A stretch of 34,042 nt of DNA from Desulfitibacter sp. BRH_c19 (GTDB lineage: Bacteria > Bacillota > DSM-16504 > Desulfitibacterales > Desulfitibacteraceae), in contig LOER01000008.1 of NCBI GenBank assembly GCA_001515945.1, forward strand, positions 1 to 34,042, written 5' to 3'. Every line of letters starts with the position of its first letter. The stretch's first letter is position 1. The notes beneath the pieces were generated by a model, which had not been told where the DNA came from, made no database searches, and saw only the letters and a list, made by a program, of their open reading frames with translations. The position numbers and the translations under genes were made by a program. Below, piece by piece: positions 22,069-29,636 of this stretch.

Positions 22069-23564
22069 TGAAGATACTTTTATTGGAGCATCCCAGGAGC
22101 ATCAGTACTGAGAGATGTAATGATATAGCAAACACTCCCCTTTCCTCATGCCTACTTACTGGTTATGCTGCAGGGATTTTAAAAGGTAATGGACATGAAG
22201 TGAAAATTATAGAAGGATTCCTTGATAAACTTTCGTATGAAGAGATATGGAAGGAGCTTAAAGATTTCAAGCCTGATATTTTAGGTGTTCATATGATTTA
22301 TCACTGGAAGAATGATGGCAAGCTTTATAGCTTTCTTGAGACTGTGAAAAATGAAGGACTTACTCCATATGTTACTGCTTATGGCTTTTACCCTACCTTT
22401 GGCTATGAAGAAATCCTGCAAAGCTGTAAAGCAATTGACTCTATTATCCTGGGAGAACCAGAGTTAACCTTTGCTGAATTAGCAGCTGCTCTTTCTAATA
22501 AAACATCTCATGAAAATATCCAGGGATTAGCTTATCAATCTTCACATGGCAGTATTATCTACTCTAAAGGAAAGCCTGTTGAAAATCTTGATACCCTCCC
22601 CTTTCCAGTCCGTACAAAAGCTTCATTTAGTATTGGTGAGGTAAACATCCTAGGTAGTCGTGGATGCTACGGTGCCTGTACCTTTTGCTATATTAGTTCA
22701 TTTTATGTTCATAGTCCAAAATGGCGCGGACGAAGTCCTGAAAATATCATAGCTGAAATAGATGAAATATTATCAAACCATAATCTCAATTATTTCTATT
22801 TTACTGATCCAAACTTTTTTGGTCCTGGCCAGAATGGTCAAGAAAGGGTTTTACGTCTAGCTTCTCTCATTAAACCAAGAAAAATTAGATTTGGAATTGA
22901 AGCCAGGGTAAATGATATTCACGATGAATCAATAAAAGCTTTGGTAGATGCAGGCTTATGCCATATTTTAATTGGTCTTGAAAGTGGCAAGAATGAATCT
23001 CTAAAGCGCTTGAATAAAATGACGACCGTATCTCAAAATGAAAAGGCTATAAAAATCCTACGCAAACATGGTATAGAACCAAGTATAGGATTTATTATGT
23101 TTGAACCAGATTCTTCGTTGGAAGATATTAGAATTAATTTTGAATTCCTTAAAAGAAACAGCCTACTCAAAAACCTTGATATTACTGTGAATGTCCTTTA
23201 TCATCACATGATAATCCTTCAGGGCACAAAAGCTTACAAATCACTTAAAAGTGAGGGGTGCTTGGATATCTCACCCTATTCAACATACGAGGCCAGCACA
23301 TCCTATGTTAACCAGCAGGTCTTTACTCTAGCAGCTATAATGAGGGATATTACTAACTATATTTTCTATCGCTTAGAAGAGATTTGGAGCAAAAAAGTAC
23401 CTGAACCAACAAATGCTCCCTTAAAATATGAGAGGATTAATAGACTTCTAGTAGGGTGTTTTGAAACAGCCTTAGCTTCGTTAGAAAATGGAAAATATTT
23501 TAGTGATAAAGAGATGGAAACCTTTATTTGCAAAACTAAAAAACAGATTGATAAGCTATTTTAA
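22068..23564 (+). CDS. bzaE: Cobalamin-binding radical SAM protein, BzaE-like
   Basis: 498 residues from the ATG at 22068 (AGGAGG 7 bases upstream), overlapping the previous stop by one base. An N-terminal B12-binding domain (about 1-150) precedes the radical SAM domain with Cys200-x3-Cys204-x2-Cys207 (GCYGACTFC). GLESGKNESLKRLNK is a typical barrel segment. The C-terminal 110 residues have no recognised motif. In Eubacterium limosum BzaE turns the 5-methoxy-6-methyl intermediate into 5,6-dimethylbenzimidazole. Its presence predicts true vitamin B12 rather than the methoxy cobamide. D and E could be swapped. No clear terminator follows. Confidence 0.82.
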   Translation: MKILLLEHPRSISTERCNDIANTPLSSCLLTGYAAGILKGNGHEVKIIEGFLDKLSYEEIWKELKDFKPDILGVHMIYHWKNDGKLYSFLETVKNEGLTPYVTAYGFYPTFGYEEILQSCKAIDSIILGEPELTFAELAAALSNKTSHENIQGLAYQSSHGSIIYSKGKPVENLDTLPFPVRTKASFSIGEVNILGSRGCYGACTFCYISSFYVHSPKWRGRSPENIIAEIDEILSNHNLNYFYFTDPNFFGPGQNGQERVLRLASLIKPRKIRFGIEARVNDIHDESIKALVDAGLCHILIGLESGKNESLKRLNKMTTVSQNEKAIKILRKHGIEPSIGFIMFEPDSSLEDIRINFEFLKRNSLLKNLDITVNVLYHHMIILQGTKAYKSLKSEGCLDISPYSTYEASTSYVNQQVFTLAAIMRDITNYIFYRLEEIWSKKVPEPTNAPLKYERINRLLVGCFETALASLENGKYFSDKEMETFICKTKKQIDKLF

Positions 23565-23664
23565 AATGTATAAATTGAAATGAAAAATGTTGGGCACAAT
23601 AAATAGCAGTTATGTGATAAAATGAGATATATTATTACAAAACTTATTATCAGGGGGCTAAACA

Positions 23665-24111
23665 ATGAAAATTATAGCTGGAGGAGCAGGAAGCGGGAAA
23701 ACTAAAAAACTTATGGAAATTGCTCTGGAGTATTTAAATGACGGAAAATCGGTCCATATCATCTCTAGTAAGAATTCTGCTGAAGAAATAGTACATAGGC
23801 TAAGATTAGAATCAGCAAAAGTAGGTACTTCATATATCCCTGAATGGAACCATAAATTAATTGTAGCATATGCAGATACACTGGGAAAGATTTGTAAAGA
23901 GATAATAGATTCAAATTATGATGTTATTCTGATAGACAAGACGCGAAAATATAAAACTACTTCTGCCTCTGCCGATATGGAATTAATAACACTAATTGCT
24001 TCTAAATTAAATTCTGTAACTTATATGACTTTAAACACAAAAAGGGAACTAAAGGAAGGTGTTAAAGTTATCGATGGAAAGGAAATTGCGGAAATCGCCG
24101 AATTAATGTAA
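23665..24111 (+). CDS. Small P-loop NTPase-like protein
   Basis: 148 residues with AGGGGG before the ATG. A Walker A motif (GGAGSGKT, residues 6-13) follows the first strand, as in RecA-like ATPases and thymidine kinases. A Walker B-like strand is at about 88-95 (YDVILIDKT). The protein is short, about half the usual length of a helicase core, and is complete in itself. It lies 100 bp after bzaE on the same strand, with room for its own promoter, so it need not be part of the bza operon. Role unknown. Confidence 0.7.
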   Translation: MKIIAGGAGSGKTKKLMEIALEYLNDGKSVHIISSKNSAEEIVHRLRLESAKVGTSYIPEWNHKLIVAYADTLGKICKEIIDSNYDVILIDKTRKYKTTSASADMELITLIASKLNSVTYMTLNTKRELKEGVKVIDGKEIAEIAELM

Positions 24112-24137
24112 GTGTATTTTTAATTATGACAAAGGAC

Positions 24138-24176
24138 ATAGGGTGCGGCAAGCTCCAAAGCTTGCTCGCACCCTAT
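24138..24176. terminator. Strong hairpin between convergent genes
   Basis: ATAGGGTGCG / CGCACCCTAT outer arms and CAAGCT / AGCTTG inner arms. It lies between the P-loop gene and the convergent GNAT gene. U-tracts are short on both sides, so its efficiency is uncertain. Confidence 0.6.
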
Positions 24177-24200
24177 CATCTTTCTCTACCATAAGTAAAT

Positions 24201-24647
24201 TTAAATTTCTTTTCTGTAGTTAATTTGTTGTTTTATATTTTGATAACCCAATTTTTCATAAAATTTATGGGCGCTTTTTCTAATAACATTAGCTCTTAGG
24301 TTCACATATCGGCACCTTTTTTCTTTGCCAAACGATTCAACGCGTCTTAACAGTTTTTCACCTATACCTTGACTTCTGTATTTTTCATCAATAATAAGTC
24401 CATTAACTTCAATCATTATATCAGAATAAAACATTCTATTAATATGAGCTTGAATACAACCAATCACTTTTCCCTCAGGTAAAACTGCCCCATATATAAT
24501 GTAATCTGATTTATCTATTATGCTTTTTACATTAGCCATTATGTCTTCCTGAGGAACCGGATAACCTAACTGTTTACATAATAGGTATAGATAATCTACA
24601 TCCTCAATTTTAATCTCTCTAATATCGTAGTCCTGATGTATCTCCAT
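24201..24647 (-). CDS. GNAT-family N-acetyltransferase
   Basis: 148 residues. Acetyl-CoA binding loop: VNGLIIDEKYRSQGIGEKLL (about residues 80-99). C-terminal motif SAHKFYEKLGYQ. The layout is like small aminoglycoside- or phosphinothricin-type GNATs, but the substrate cannot be told. The ribosome-binding site is modest (GGTGG). It lies 16 bases after the racemase-family gene on the same strand, so both are probably cotranscribed. Confidence 0.85.
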   Translation of the reverse strand: MEIHQDYDIREIKIEDVDYLYLLCKQLGYPVPQEDIMANVKSIIDKSDYIIYGAVLPEGKVIGCIQAHINRMFYSDIMIEVNGLIIDEKYRSQGIGEKLLRRVESFGKEKRCRYVNLRANVIRKSAHKFYEKLGYQNIKQQINYRKEI

Positions 24648-24663
24648 TCTTTTCCACCACTTT

Positions 24664-25359
24664 TTAAATTATATTTAACGATTTTTCTACTGCCCTTATA
24701 GCGTGAATATATGTAGTATCAAATAAAGGTACTTTCGAGTCTTCCTTTTTTACTAGCAGGGGAATCTCCGTGCACCCAAGTATTATTCCATCTGCACCCA
24801 TCAAAACTAATTTCTCAATAATTCTTTTAAATTCTAACCTAGATTCTTGTTTAATGGTTCCTAGACATAGCTCTTTAAAAATGATGTCATGCACTATCTC
24901 TCTGTCTATTTCATTAGGTATTAGAACTTGAATTTCTTTTTCTTCAAGTCCATTTCTATAAAAATTCTGCTCCATTGTGGGACGGGTTCCAAGCAATCCA
25001 ACTTTCTTTATTTTAGCTTTTGTAATTTCATCTGCTGTGGCATCAGCAATATGTAATAATGCAACAGTTATTTCTTTTTGAATCTGCTCGGCTAGTTTAT
25101 GCATTGTGTTTGTACATAAAATGATAAAGTCTGCTCCTCCATTTTCCAAAGTCTTAGCTGCCGCAACTAGAATCTGTAATATGGAGTCCCATTGGTCGTT
25201 TCTCATATAGAATTCAATCTTATCAAAATCTACGCTATATAATAAGCACTCAGCAGAATGCAGACCTCCTAGTTTAAGTTTTACTTCTTCATTAATTAAT
25301 CTATAGTACTCAACGCTTGACTCCCAACTCATGCCTCCGATTAATCCAATTTTCTTCAT
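24664..25359 (-). CDS. Aspartate/glutamate racemase family protein
   Basis: 231 residues, with GGAGGT before the ATG. The two catalytic cysteines of the PLP-independent racemase family are in place: Cys82 (LCTNTMH) and Cys196 (LGCTEIPLL). The N-terminus KKIGLIGGMSWESS is typical of the aspartate racemase/YgeA-like branch. It would interconvert L- and D-forms of aspartate or another amino acid in the cytoplasm. Substrate is not certain; aspartate is most likely. Confidence 0.9.
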   Translation of the reverse strand: MKKIGLIGGMSWESSVEYYRLINEEVKLKLGGLHSAECLLYSVDFDKIEFYMRNDQWDSILQILVAAAKTLENGGADFIILCTNTMHKLAEQIQKEITVALLHIADATADEITKAKIKKVGLLGTRPTMEQNFYRNGLEEKEIQVLIPNEIDREIVHDIIFKELCLGTIKQESRLEFKRIIEKLVLMGADGIILGCTEIPLLVKKEDSKVPLFDTTYIHAIRAVEKSLNII

Positions 25360-25407
25360 AACACTCTACCTCCAAATTATATCCAGCGTCTTAGGTGTGA
25401 ACCTATA

Positions 25408-25863
25408 CTAACTAAATTCCTGTTTAACATTGGCAAATAATATATAATAGCATAAAATTGCTGTTCCACATACAATAAATACATCAGCAACATTAAAAAC
25501 CGGAAACTGATATGAACCAATTAGTATCCCAAAAAAATCAGTAACAGCTCCCTTTGTAACTCTATCTATGAGATTACCAACTGCTCCACCTAAGAAAAAG
25601 GTTAATGCAGTTTTAATTAAATTTCCATTTAACTTAAATATAAGATATATAATCAAACTAGAAACCAACATAGCCATTAATATAAAAAAGTATCGGCCGT
25701 TTTCTAATATACTCCAAGCAGCTCCCGTATTTTCTACATTAGTTAAATAAAACAATTTATTAATAAGTGTTATTTTATTTCCATAATCAATGCTGTTAAC
25801 AATAAGTAATTTCGTTGCTTGGTCTACAATAACAATTATAATTGCTATTAACATCCATATCAT
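25408..25863 (-). CDS. lspA: Lipoprotein signal peptidase II
   Basis: 151 residues with four membrane segments. Signature regions: IIIVIVDQATKLLI, TNVENTGAAWS, GGAVGNLIDRVTKGAVTDFF and FNVADVFIVCG, the last two supplying the catalytic Asp pair. It removes signal peptides from diacylglyceryl-modified prolipoproteins, such as those encoded at 4868-5608 and 31971-32777. It lies 48 bp upstream of the racemase gene on the same strand. Confidence 0.95.
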   Translation of the reverse strand: MIWMLIAIIIVIVDQATKLLIVNSIDYGNKITLINKLFYLTNVENTGAAWSILENGRYFFILMAMLVSSLIIYLIFKLNGNLIKTALTFFLGGAVGNLIDRVTKGAVTDFFGILIGSYQFPVFNVADVFIVCGTAILCYYILFANVKQEFS

Positions 25864-25909
25864 TCCATAATATCTCCCTTTTTCTCATCAAATGATTTCA
25901 CAGCCGGAG

Positions 25910-26059
25910 TCATGGCTGGTCATTTTTTCCAATGCCATGTAGTTCAAAAATTTCCTTCTCACTATATTTTGACAGTTCTTCGATTGTAGTTATTCCTACA
26001 CTTTGAATTGCTCTTTGTGCAGGTCTACTAAGCTTCATAAGTAAAATATCGATCTGCAT
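25910..26059 (-). CDS. 49-residue helix-hairpin-helix protein, probably truncated
   Basis: ATG at 26059 with GGGAG 9 bases upstream. The sequence LSRPAQRAIQSVGITTIEEL, then SKYSEKEIFELHGIGKN, matches the RNA-polymerase-alpha-CTD-like helix-hairpin-helix domain found as small stand-alone proteins. These usually run about 15 residues further (a PKLxxAL helix); here it stops after NDQP. It may be a truncated copy. A short inverted repeat (CAGCCATGACTCCGGCTG) lies at the stop. Confidence 0.55.
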   Translation of the reverse strand: MQIDILLMKLSRPAQRAIQSVGITTIEELSKYSEKEIFELHGIGKNDQP

Positions 26060-26201
26060 GTATCCACTCTCCCTTAAGTATATATTATTACTTTATTCTA
26101 ATAGCTCACAATATCAAACTTCGATTTGTAAATGTGTGCGAAGTTTCGAGTTCTACCGCCAAGGCAACAGGTGGAATAGAGCCTCCATCTGATTCCCCGA
26201 T

Positions 26202-26219
26202 GTTCAGCTTTGGCTGAAC
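26202..26219. repeat. Short perfect hairpin in a conserved-looking spacer
   Basis: GTTCAGC-TTTG-GCTGAAC without a U-tract, within a GC-richer stretch (26140-26235) bounded by ACCGCC...GGCGG-like runs. It could be the decayed end of a repeat. Nothing else recognised. Confidence 0.3.
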
Positions 26220-26256
26220 GAGTTCACTTGGCCATACTGTTTTTAATATTTATGAG

Positions 26257-26445
26257 TTAATCATTTTGCTGTACTTTAATGCTTTGAATAAAATCTGCGT
26301 TTATTAGTTCTTTACCCTTTCGGGTTTCAACCTCAAGCCAATTTTCATTTACATCAGTTATTTTCCCTACTACAGTTGTTCCAAATGATCCTGTAGATAT
26401 CTTGCACTTCTTTCCGATGTATTTTTTAATTACTTCATTTGTCAT
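26257..26445 (-). CDS. Small SH3/Sm-like protein (DUF6897-like)
   Basis: 62 residues with AAAGGGTG before the ATG. The pattern IKKYIGKKCKISTGSFGTT, then VVGKITDVNENWLEVETRKGK, looks like a five-stranded Sm/SH3-like barrel, as in the small family I know as DUF6897. Presumed cytoplasmic. Function unknown. Confidence 0.7.
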   Translation of the reverse strand: MTNEVIKKYIGKKCKISTGSFGTTVVGKITDVNENWLEVETRKGKELINADFIQSIKVQQND

Positions 26446-26519
26446 AATTAGTACACCCTTTCTTTTTATCGTTTATTAATTACAAATACGAAATAGCAAC
26501 AAAGCTAGATCCATTCCCC

Positions 26520-26577
26520 AATTGCAAGAGAAAGCCCCTGCATCTTTATGGGAATACTCGTTTTATGCGATGGACCA
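26520..26577 (-). repeat. Truncated family B attC-like repeat, right end
   Basis: TTGCAAGAGAAAGCCCCTGC continues to TATGGGAATACTCGTTTTATGCGATGG, matching the right arm of 58-220 (GTGGGAATGCTCGTGTTATCCGATG). The left half is missing. Confidence 0.5.
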
Positions 26578-26649
26578 CCTTTTAAGACATTCTGAATATA
26601 GTGTGGTTATTGTCCAGATAAGTAGGAATCAATCACTTTCCAGGAAATA

Positions 26650-26697
26650 GTCTCCACAATTGTCGTTTTAAGCGGCAATGTTGGAGAGTTTTTTCAT
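26650..26697 (+). terminator. Intrinsic terminator without a gene, copy of 6747-6795
   Basis: TCTCCACAATTGTCG / CGGCAATGTTGGAGA around TTTTAAG, then TTTTTTCATG. It differs from the first copy by compensated and uncompensated changes. No frame precedes it. Confidence 0.7.
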
Positions 26698-26751
26698 GTG
26701 TGCTGATTTTATACTCACAATCATAACATACCCTATCGTAGACAAATCCAA

Positions 26752-26790
26752 CGAATCGCAGCTGGAGCTGCAAATCCACGTGGTTATGTT
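26752..26790 (-). repeat. Truncated family A attC-like repeat, right end
   Basis: GAATCGCAGCTGGAGCTG then CAAATCCACGTGGTTATGTT matches the right arm of 1576-1718 (GCCGGAGCTGCAAATCCTCGTGTTAG). Confidence 0.5.
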
Positions 26791-26865
26791 ATGTCCACAC
26801 TTTCAAGAAAACTTAACCGAATTTTCCTAGTCCCCTTAGGGAACATTATCCTTGAGGTGAGATAA

Positions 26866-27126
26866 ATGCTAATAAATCAATTAATGAGTATGATGGAAAA
26901 GTTAGCACAAGAATTAAAAGAAGCTGATCCCGATAAAAGAGATCATTTTCTAAAAAGCACCCTAATACTTTTGGATGTTTCCGCTGAAGCAATGGAAAAA
27001 AGTCCAGAGTTACGCCAAAAGTTTGCAAAAGTACACTCGATCTTTTTAAAATATCCAGAATGCAGAGAAACACTCAACCAAAGCATAAAAGCTTATGAAA
27101 CCTTTGTTAAATCATCTTTGAAATAA
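26866..27126 (+). CDS. Small helical hypothetical protein
   Basis: 86 residues with GAGGTGA before the ATG and a hairpin terminator after it. It is predicted all-helical (LMSMMEKLAQELKEADPDKR; AMEKSPELRQKFAKVHSIF) with evenly spaced Leu/Phe and charged residues, so a small helical bundle or coiled coil is likely. No family recognised. It is on the plus strand, which is uncommon here outside TA modules. Confidence 0.6.
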   Translation: MLINQLMSMMEKLAQELKEADPDKRDHFLKSTLILLDVSAEAMEKSPELRQKFAKVHSIFLKYPECRETLNQSIKAYETFVKSSLK

Positions 27127-27141
27127 GGTTTACGTTAAACT

Positions 27142-27187
27142 ATCCATAATTCTGGTTTTACTAAGATCAGACATTATGGTATTTTAT
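27142..27187 (+). terminator. Probable intrinsic terminator
   Basis: CCATAATTCTG (27144-27154) pairs with CAG-ACATTATGG (27168-27179), followed by TATTTTAT. The loop is about 14 bases. Confidence 0.55.
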
Positions 27188-27190
27188 CAA

Positions 27191-27306
27191 GTCGTAATCG
27201 GCTCTAAGCTGGCTTTATACTTAAAACTTATTGGTATTAAGCCTATTATTGCTGAGTCAACTAAACCAAAGCTTCCTCACCTGTGTCCCGTTTGTGGTGC
27301 AGACGG
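27191..27306 (+). pseudogene. Scrap of a transposase-like gene with a CPVCG zinc motif
   Basis: The frame reads GSKLALYLKLIGIKPIIAE, then KPKLPHLCPVCGAD. This looks like the C-terminal end of a transposase ending in a zinc ribbon, but I cannot place the IS family. It has no start and runs into the right half of a cassette repeat. Confidence 0.4.
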
Positions 27307-27375
27307 GGATATGTGGTGCGGCAACCCCTAAAACTAGCCCCACCGCCCCTTGTGGGAATGCTCGCGTTATACGAT
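27300..27375 (-). repeat. Truncated family B attC-like repeat, right half
   Basis: GATATGTGGTGCGGCAACCCC, then CCCCACCGCCCCTTGTGGGAATGCTCGCGTTATACGATGCCGCGG, matches 160-230 closely (same GATGCCGCGG flank). The left half is replaced by the transposase-like scrap. It lies past the 3' end of the 27549-28073 gene. Confidence 0.7.
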
Positions 27376-27548
27376 GCCGCGGTTGAGACCAGCTTGTAAT
27401 GCCTCAGAATGTAAGCACTTGAGTATGCTGCACATTTACCTGGCGGTTGGTCTTCATATCGATTTAATGCTAATAAAGTACCTATAAAGTGTCTTAACTT
27501 TATAAGTATGAACCTAGGATAATGCTCATTATATATAATTGTGATAGC

Positions 27549-28073
27549 TTACTCATTAATACTTTTTATTGCATACTCTTTTGAAAAATCATTTAGGTTT
27601 TTTCCATCCATACGATAAACCCTAATATCTTTTACTAAACTTGCTCCCCAATTAACATATCGCTCAATAGCATCCGTGTTCCAATCATGGCACCACCATT
27701 CTAAACGGTCGCAATTTCTTTCTTTTGCGATATTCGCTAAATATGAAAGCATCACTTTTCCAAAGCCATTACCTCTTGCATAAGGTTCTATATATAAATC
27801 TACTAAGGCAATCCCTGGTTTACCCAAAAAGGTCGAAAAACTACTATGAAAAAAAGCAAACCCCACAGGTGCTCCTTTATATTCGCCAATGAGAGCTTCT
27901 GCTCCGCATTGATCAAACATATATTTTTTTAATATATCTGGAGTTACAGTAACTTCATCCAATTCGTTTTCATAAGATGCCAAATCACGAATATATTTTA
28001 CAATCAAATCTGCATCTTTCTTTTCCGCAAAACGAATGTGAAAACCACATGCTTTTGTTTCAATTCTTTTCAT
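27549..28073 (-). CDS. Diamine (spermidine/spermine)-type GNAT N-acetyltransferase
   Basis: 174 residues with AAGGAGGAG before the ATG. It matches the SSAT-like branch of GNATs: IRDLASYENELDEVTVT near residue 28, FFHSSFSTFLGKPGI, then VDLYIEPYARGNGFGKVML (acetyl-CoA loop) and RNCDRLEWWCHDWNTDAI. Members acetylate polyamines or other diamines; the real substrate here is unknown. Single-gene cassette between repeat pieces at 27300 and 28208. Confidence 0.88.
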   Translation of the reverse strand: MKRIETKACGFHIRFAEKKDADLIVKYIRDLASYENELDEVTVTPDILKKYMFDQCGAEALIGEYKGAPVGFAFFHSSFSTFLGKPGIALVDLYIEPYARGNGFGKVMLSYLANIAKERNCDRLEWWCHDWNTDAIERYVNWGASLVKDIRVYRMDGKNLNDFSKEYAIKSINE

Positions 28074-28207
28074 ATTATTCTCCTCCTTAAACTTAATTAA
28101 TATAAAAAAATCCTTACTTTGTACTTATCTCCAACTACCAAGTAGAAAATCAACTTATTCCATCCCTATCAAACCTGTGCATGGACGTACAGCAATGCAC
28201 CACCTGT

Positions 28208-28375
28208 ACTCTAACGTCTCAGTATTACCGCGTACCCGTCCCGTAGGGCTGGTGTAAGACTTGCCTACTACGGCTACCATCCCAAATTGGCAGGTCTTGT
28301 GATAGAAGACATGTGGTGCGGCCTACTCTAGAGCTTTACCCCACCGCACCTTTACGGGAAAGCTCGTATTATACG
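28208..28375 (-). repeat. attC-like cassette repeat, family B
   Basis: Left box ACTCTAAC (28208-28215) then GTCTCAGTATTACCGCG. The right arm ends GGGAAAGCTCGTATTATAC, where the last box is ATTATAC instead of GTTATAC (28368-28374). Inner arms: AAGACTTGCC / GGCAGGTCTT. Same direction as the others. It lies directly upstream of the MazEF-like promoter. Confidence 0.75.
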
Positions 28376-28399
28376 CATTCACAAAAATAATTATCTGGA

Positions 28400-28443
28400 T
28401 TGACATTATTTATTGTATAATTTACTTTAATATTGTACAATAT
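28400..28443 (+). promoter_or_regulatory. Promoter and palindromic operator of the MazEF-like module
   Basis: TTGACA (28400-28405) is a consensus -35; the best -10 at 17 bases is the weak TACTTT. Downstream is a perfect 14-bp palindrome ATATTGTACAATAT (28430-28443), with a half-copy TATTGTATAAT at 28411. The antitoxin probably binds here. Confidence 0.55.
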
Positions 28444-28476
28444 AATCATGCAATATCATTATAAGGAGTGGTTGCA

Positions 28477-28743
28477 TTGTCCAAAACCATTAAAAACTAT
28501 ACCTTTTCTCTTCCTATTGAACTACTCAACAAATTAAAAAAGTTTTCTAACGAAGGTCATGTTCCTTCTGTAAACTCTGCTGTAAAAGAAGCAATTGAAT
28601 CCTACGTTAAACTTATAGAAAAACAAAATTTGTATATTAAAATGAAGGAAGCCTCAAAAGATCCTATGTTTATGGAAGACCTAGATAGTGTAATGTATGA
28701 TTTTTCTTATTCTGATTATGAAGCCACAAAGGAGAAAAAATAA
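28477..28743 (+). CDS. MazE-like ribbon-helix-helix antitoxin
   Basis: 88 residues started at the TTG at 28477, eight bases after AAGGAG; a GTG at 28468 would sit too close. The N-terminal pattern KNYTFSLPIELLNKLKKFS, followed by a second helix, is a ribbon-helix-helix DNA-binding domain (about residues 1-48). The acidic C-terminus (DPMFMEDLDSVMYDFSYSD) is typical of the part that blocks a MazF-type toxin. The stop abuts the toxin ATG. Confidence 0.82.
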   Translation: MSKTIKNYTFSLPIELLNKLKKFSNEGHVPSVNSAVKEAIESYVKLIEKQNLYIKMKEASKDPMFMEDLDSVMYDFSYSDYEATKEKK

Positions 28744-29091
28744 ATGGACTATCAATGGAACATTTTCTGGGCTGATCTTAATCCAATAAAAGGTTCTGAA
28801 CAAGCCGGGATTAGACCAGTTTTAGTAATCTCAGAGGAGGCAGTAAATCAAGCCCTTCCAATTGTTACAATACTCTGTTTAACTTCACATAAACCTGGAA
28901 GAAAAATATATCCCATCGAAGTATTATTAGAACCAAAAGATTCTCACCTTACGCATTCTTCTATTGTCATGGTACATCAAGTACGATCTATTTCCAAAGA
29001 GCGTTTGAGTGATAAGTGCGGTTTTATTGAAAGTGAAGAAGTTAAGGAAAAAATCAAATACGCTATTAAGCTCTATCTTGATCTAATGTAA
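28744..29091 (+). CDS. MazF/PemK-family endoribonuclease toxin
   Basis: 115 residues. Hallmarks: NIFWADLNPIKGSEQAGIRPVLVIS at the start (loop with GSEQxGxRPV), a middle TILCLTSH strand, and SIVMVHQVRSISKERL near the end. Members cut mRNA at short sequences. The plus strand is opposite to the cassette gene direction, as for the other TA pairs in the window. Confidence 0.93.
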   Translation: MDYQWNIFWADLNPIKGSEQAGIRPVLVISEEAVNQALPIVTILCLTSHKPGRKIYPIEVLLEPKDSHLTHSSIVMVHQVRSISKERLSDKCGFIESEEVKEKIKYAIKLYLDLM

Positions 29092-29162
29092 TCTTTCAAC
29101 CTGCAAGGATTAACTGACTTAGTAATTGCGTATATCGTGCTAATGATATGTGTTATATAAGC

Positions 29163-29228
29163 TATATAGTTGAAGCAGACATCCATGGCTTTTTCGACCA
29201 TGTGGACCACGAGTGGCTAATGAAAATG
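29163..29228 (+). pseudogene. Scrap of a group II intron-type reverse transcriptase
   Basis: The frame reads YIVEADIHGFFDHVDHEW, then LMKM. This is the first catalytic-Asp region of group II intron-encoded reverse transcriptases (VEADIKGFFDNVDHEWLM in many intact copies). Nothing else of the protein is present; it runs into the repeated element at 29228. Confidence 0.75.
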
Positions 29229-29317
29229 CCGAGGTAAGGACTAGCCATCCGCCTCGTATCGAGTCTTGGAGGCATTACGGTAACGTAGTGTTTTAAGCGT
29301 AGACAGAAAGTTAGCGA
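29228..29317 (+). repeat. 80-90 bp element, inverted relative to 8751-8838
   Basis: GCCGAGGTAAGGACTAGCC to GGCATTACGGTAACGTAGTG, TTTTAAG, AGACAGAAAGTTAGCGAGG. The copy at 8751-8838 is its reverse complement with few changes. It directly follows the RT scrap and directly precedes a broken antitoxin gene, so it probably marks insertion debris. Confidence 0.65.
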
Positions 29318-29330
29318 GGTAGAATCGACT

Positions 29331-29636
29331 GGGTGGAATTCTTACAAAATATCTGTCCAAAGGCGAAATCTAATATCTCTTCCTAAAGAAATTAGGGAAA
29401 AACTTAATATTGCTTTCCACGTTCCCGATCGCTTCTGCCACTATCATTAGTTACACAGTTTTCGGGGCTCAATCCCGTTTATTGAACCATATAAGATGAT
29501 TCCGGCTAGTCAAGCATACTTTTGGACCAAGAAAGCTCAAACTGACTTACTTGAAGCTAAAGAAGATGTTAATGCCGGTAGGGTTCGTGAGTTTTCAAGT
29601 GTTAATGAGTTTTTAAAAGGTTTTGACAATGACTAG
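29331..29636 (+). pseudogene. Broken AbrB-type antitoxin gene
   Basis: The first frame reads YKISVQRRNLISLPKEIREK, then LNIA, a SpoVT/AbrB swapped-hairpin domain without a start codon. The frame then breaks and resumes as MIPASQAYFWTKKAQTDLLE, then GRVREFSSVNEFLKGF, the toxin-binding tail seen in AbrB-type antitoxins of RelE-like pairs. The 5' end abuts the repeated element, which probably removed the promoter and start. Confidence 0.75.

Larger units (their letters stand above)
26446..26865. other. Intergenic stretch of repeat debris and a terminator
   Basis: It holds the right tail of a family B repeat (26520-26577), a terminator homologous to the one at 6747 (26650-26697) and the right tail of a family A repeat (26752-26790). 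The gene that once preceded the terminator seems to be lost. Confidence 0.5.

Noticed and set aside
24664-25863. Counting lspA and the racemase as cassettes
   Set aside because: No attC-like repeat is visible between 24.1 and 26.4 kb, so they look like ordinary chromosomal genes.
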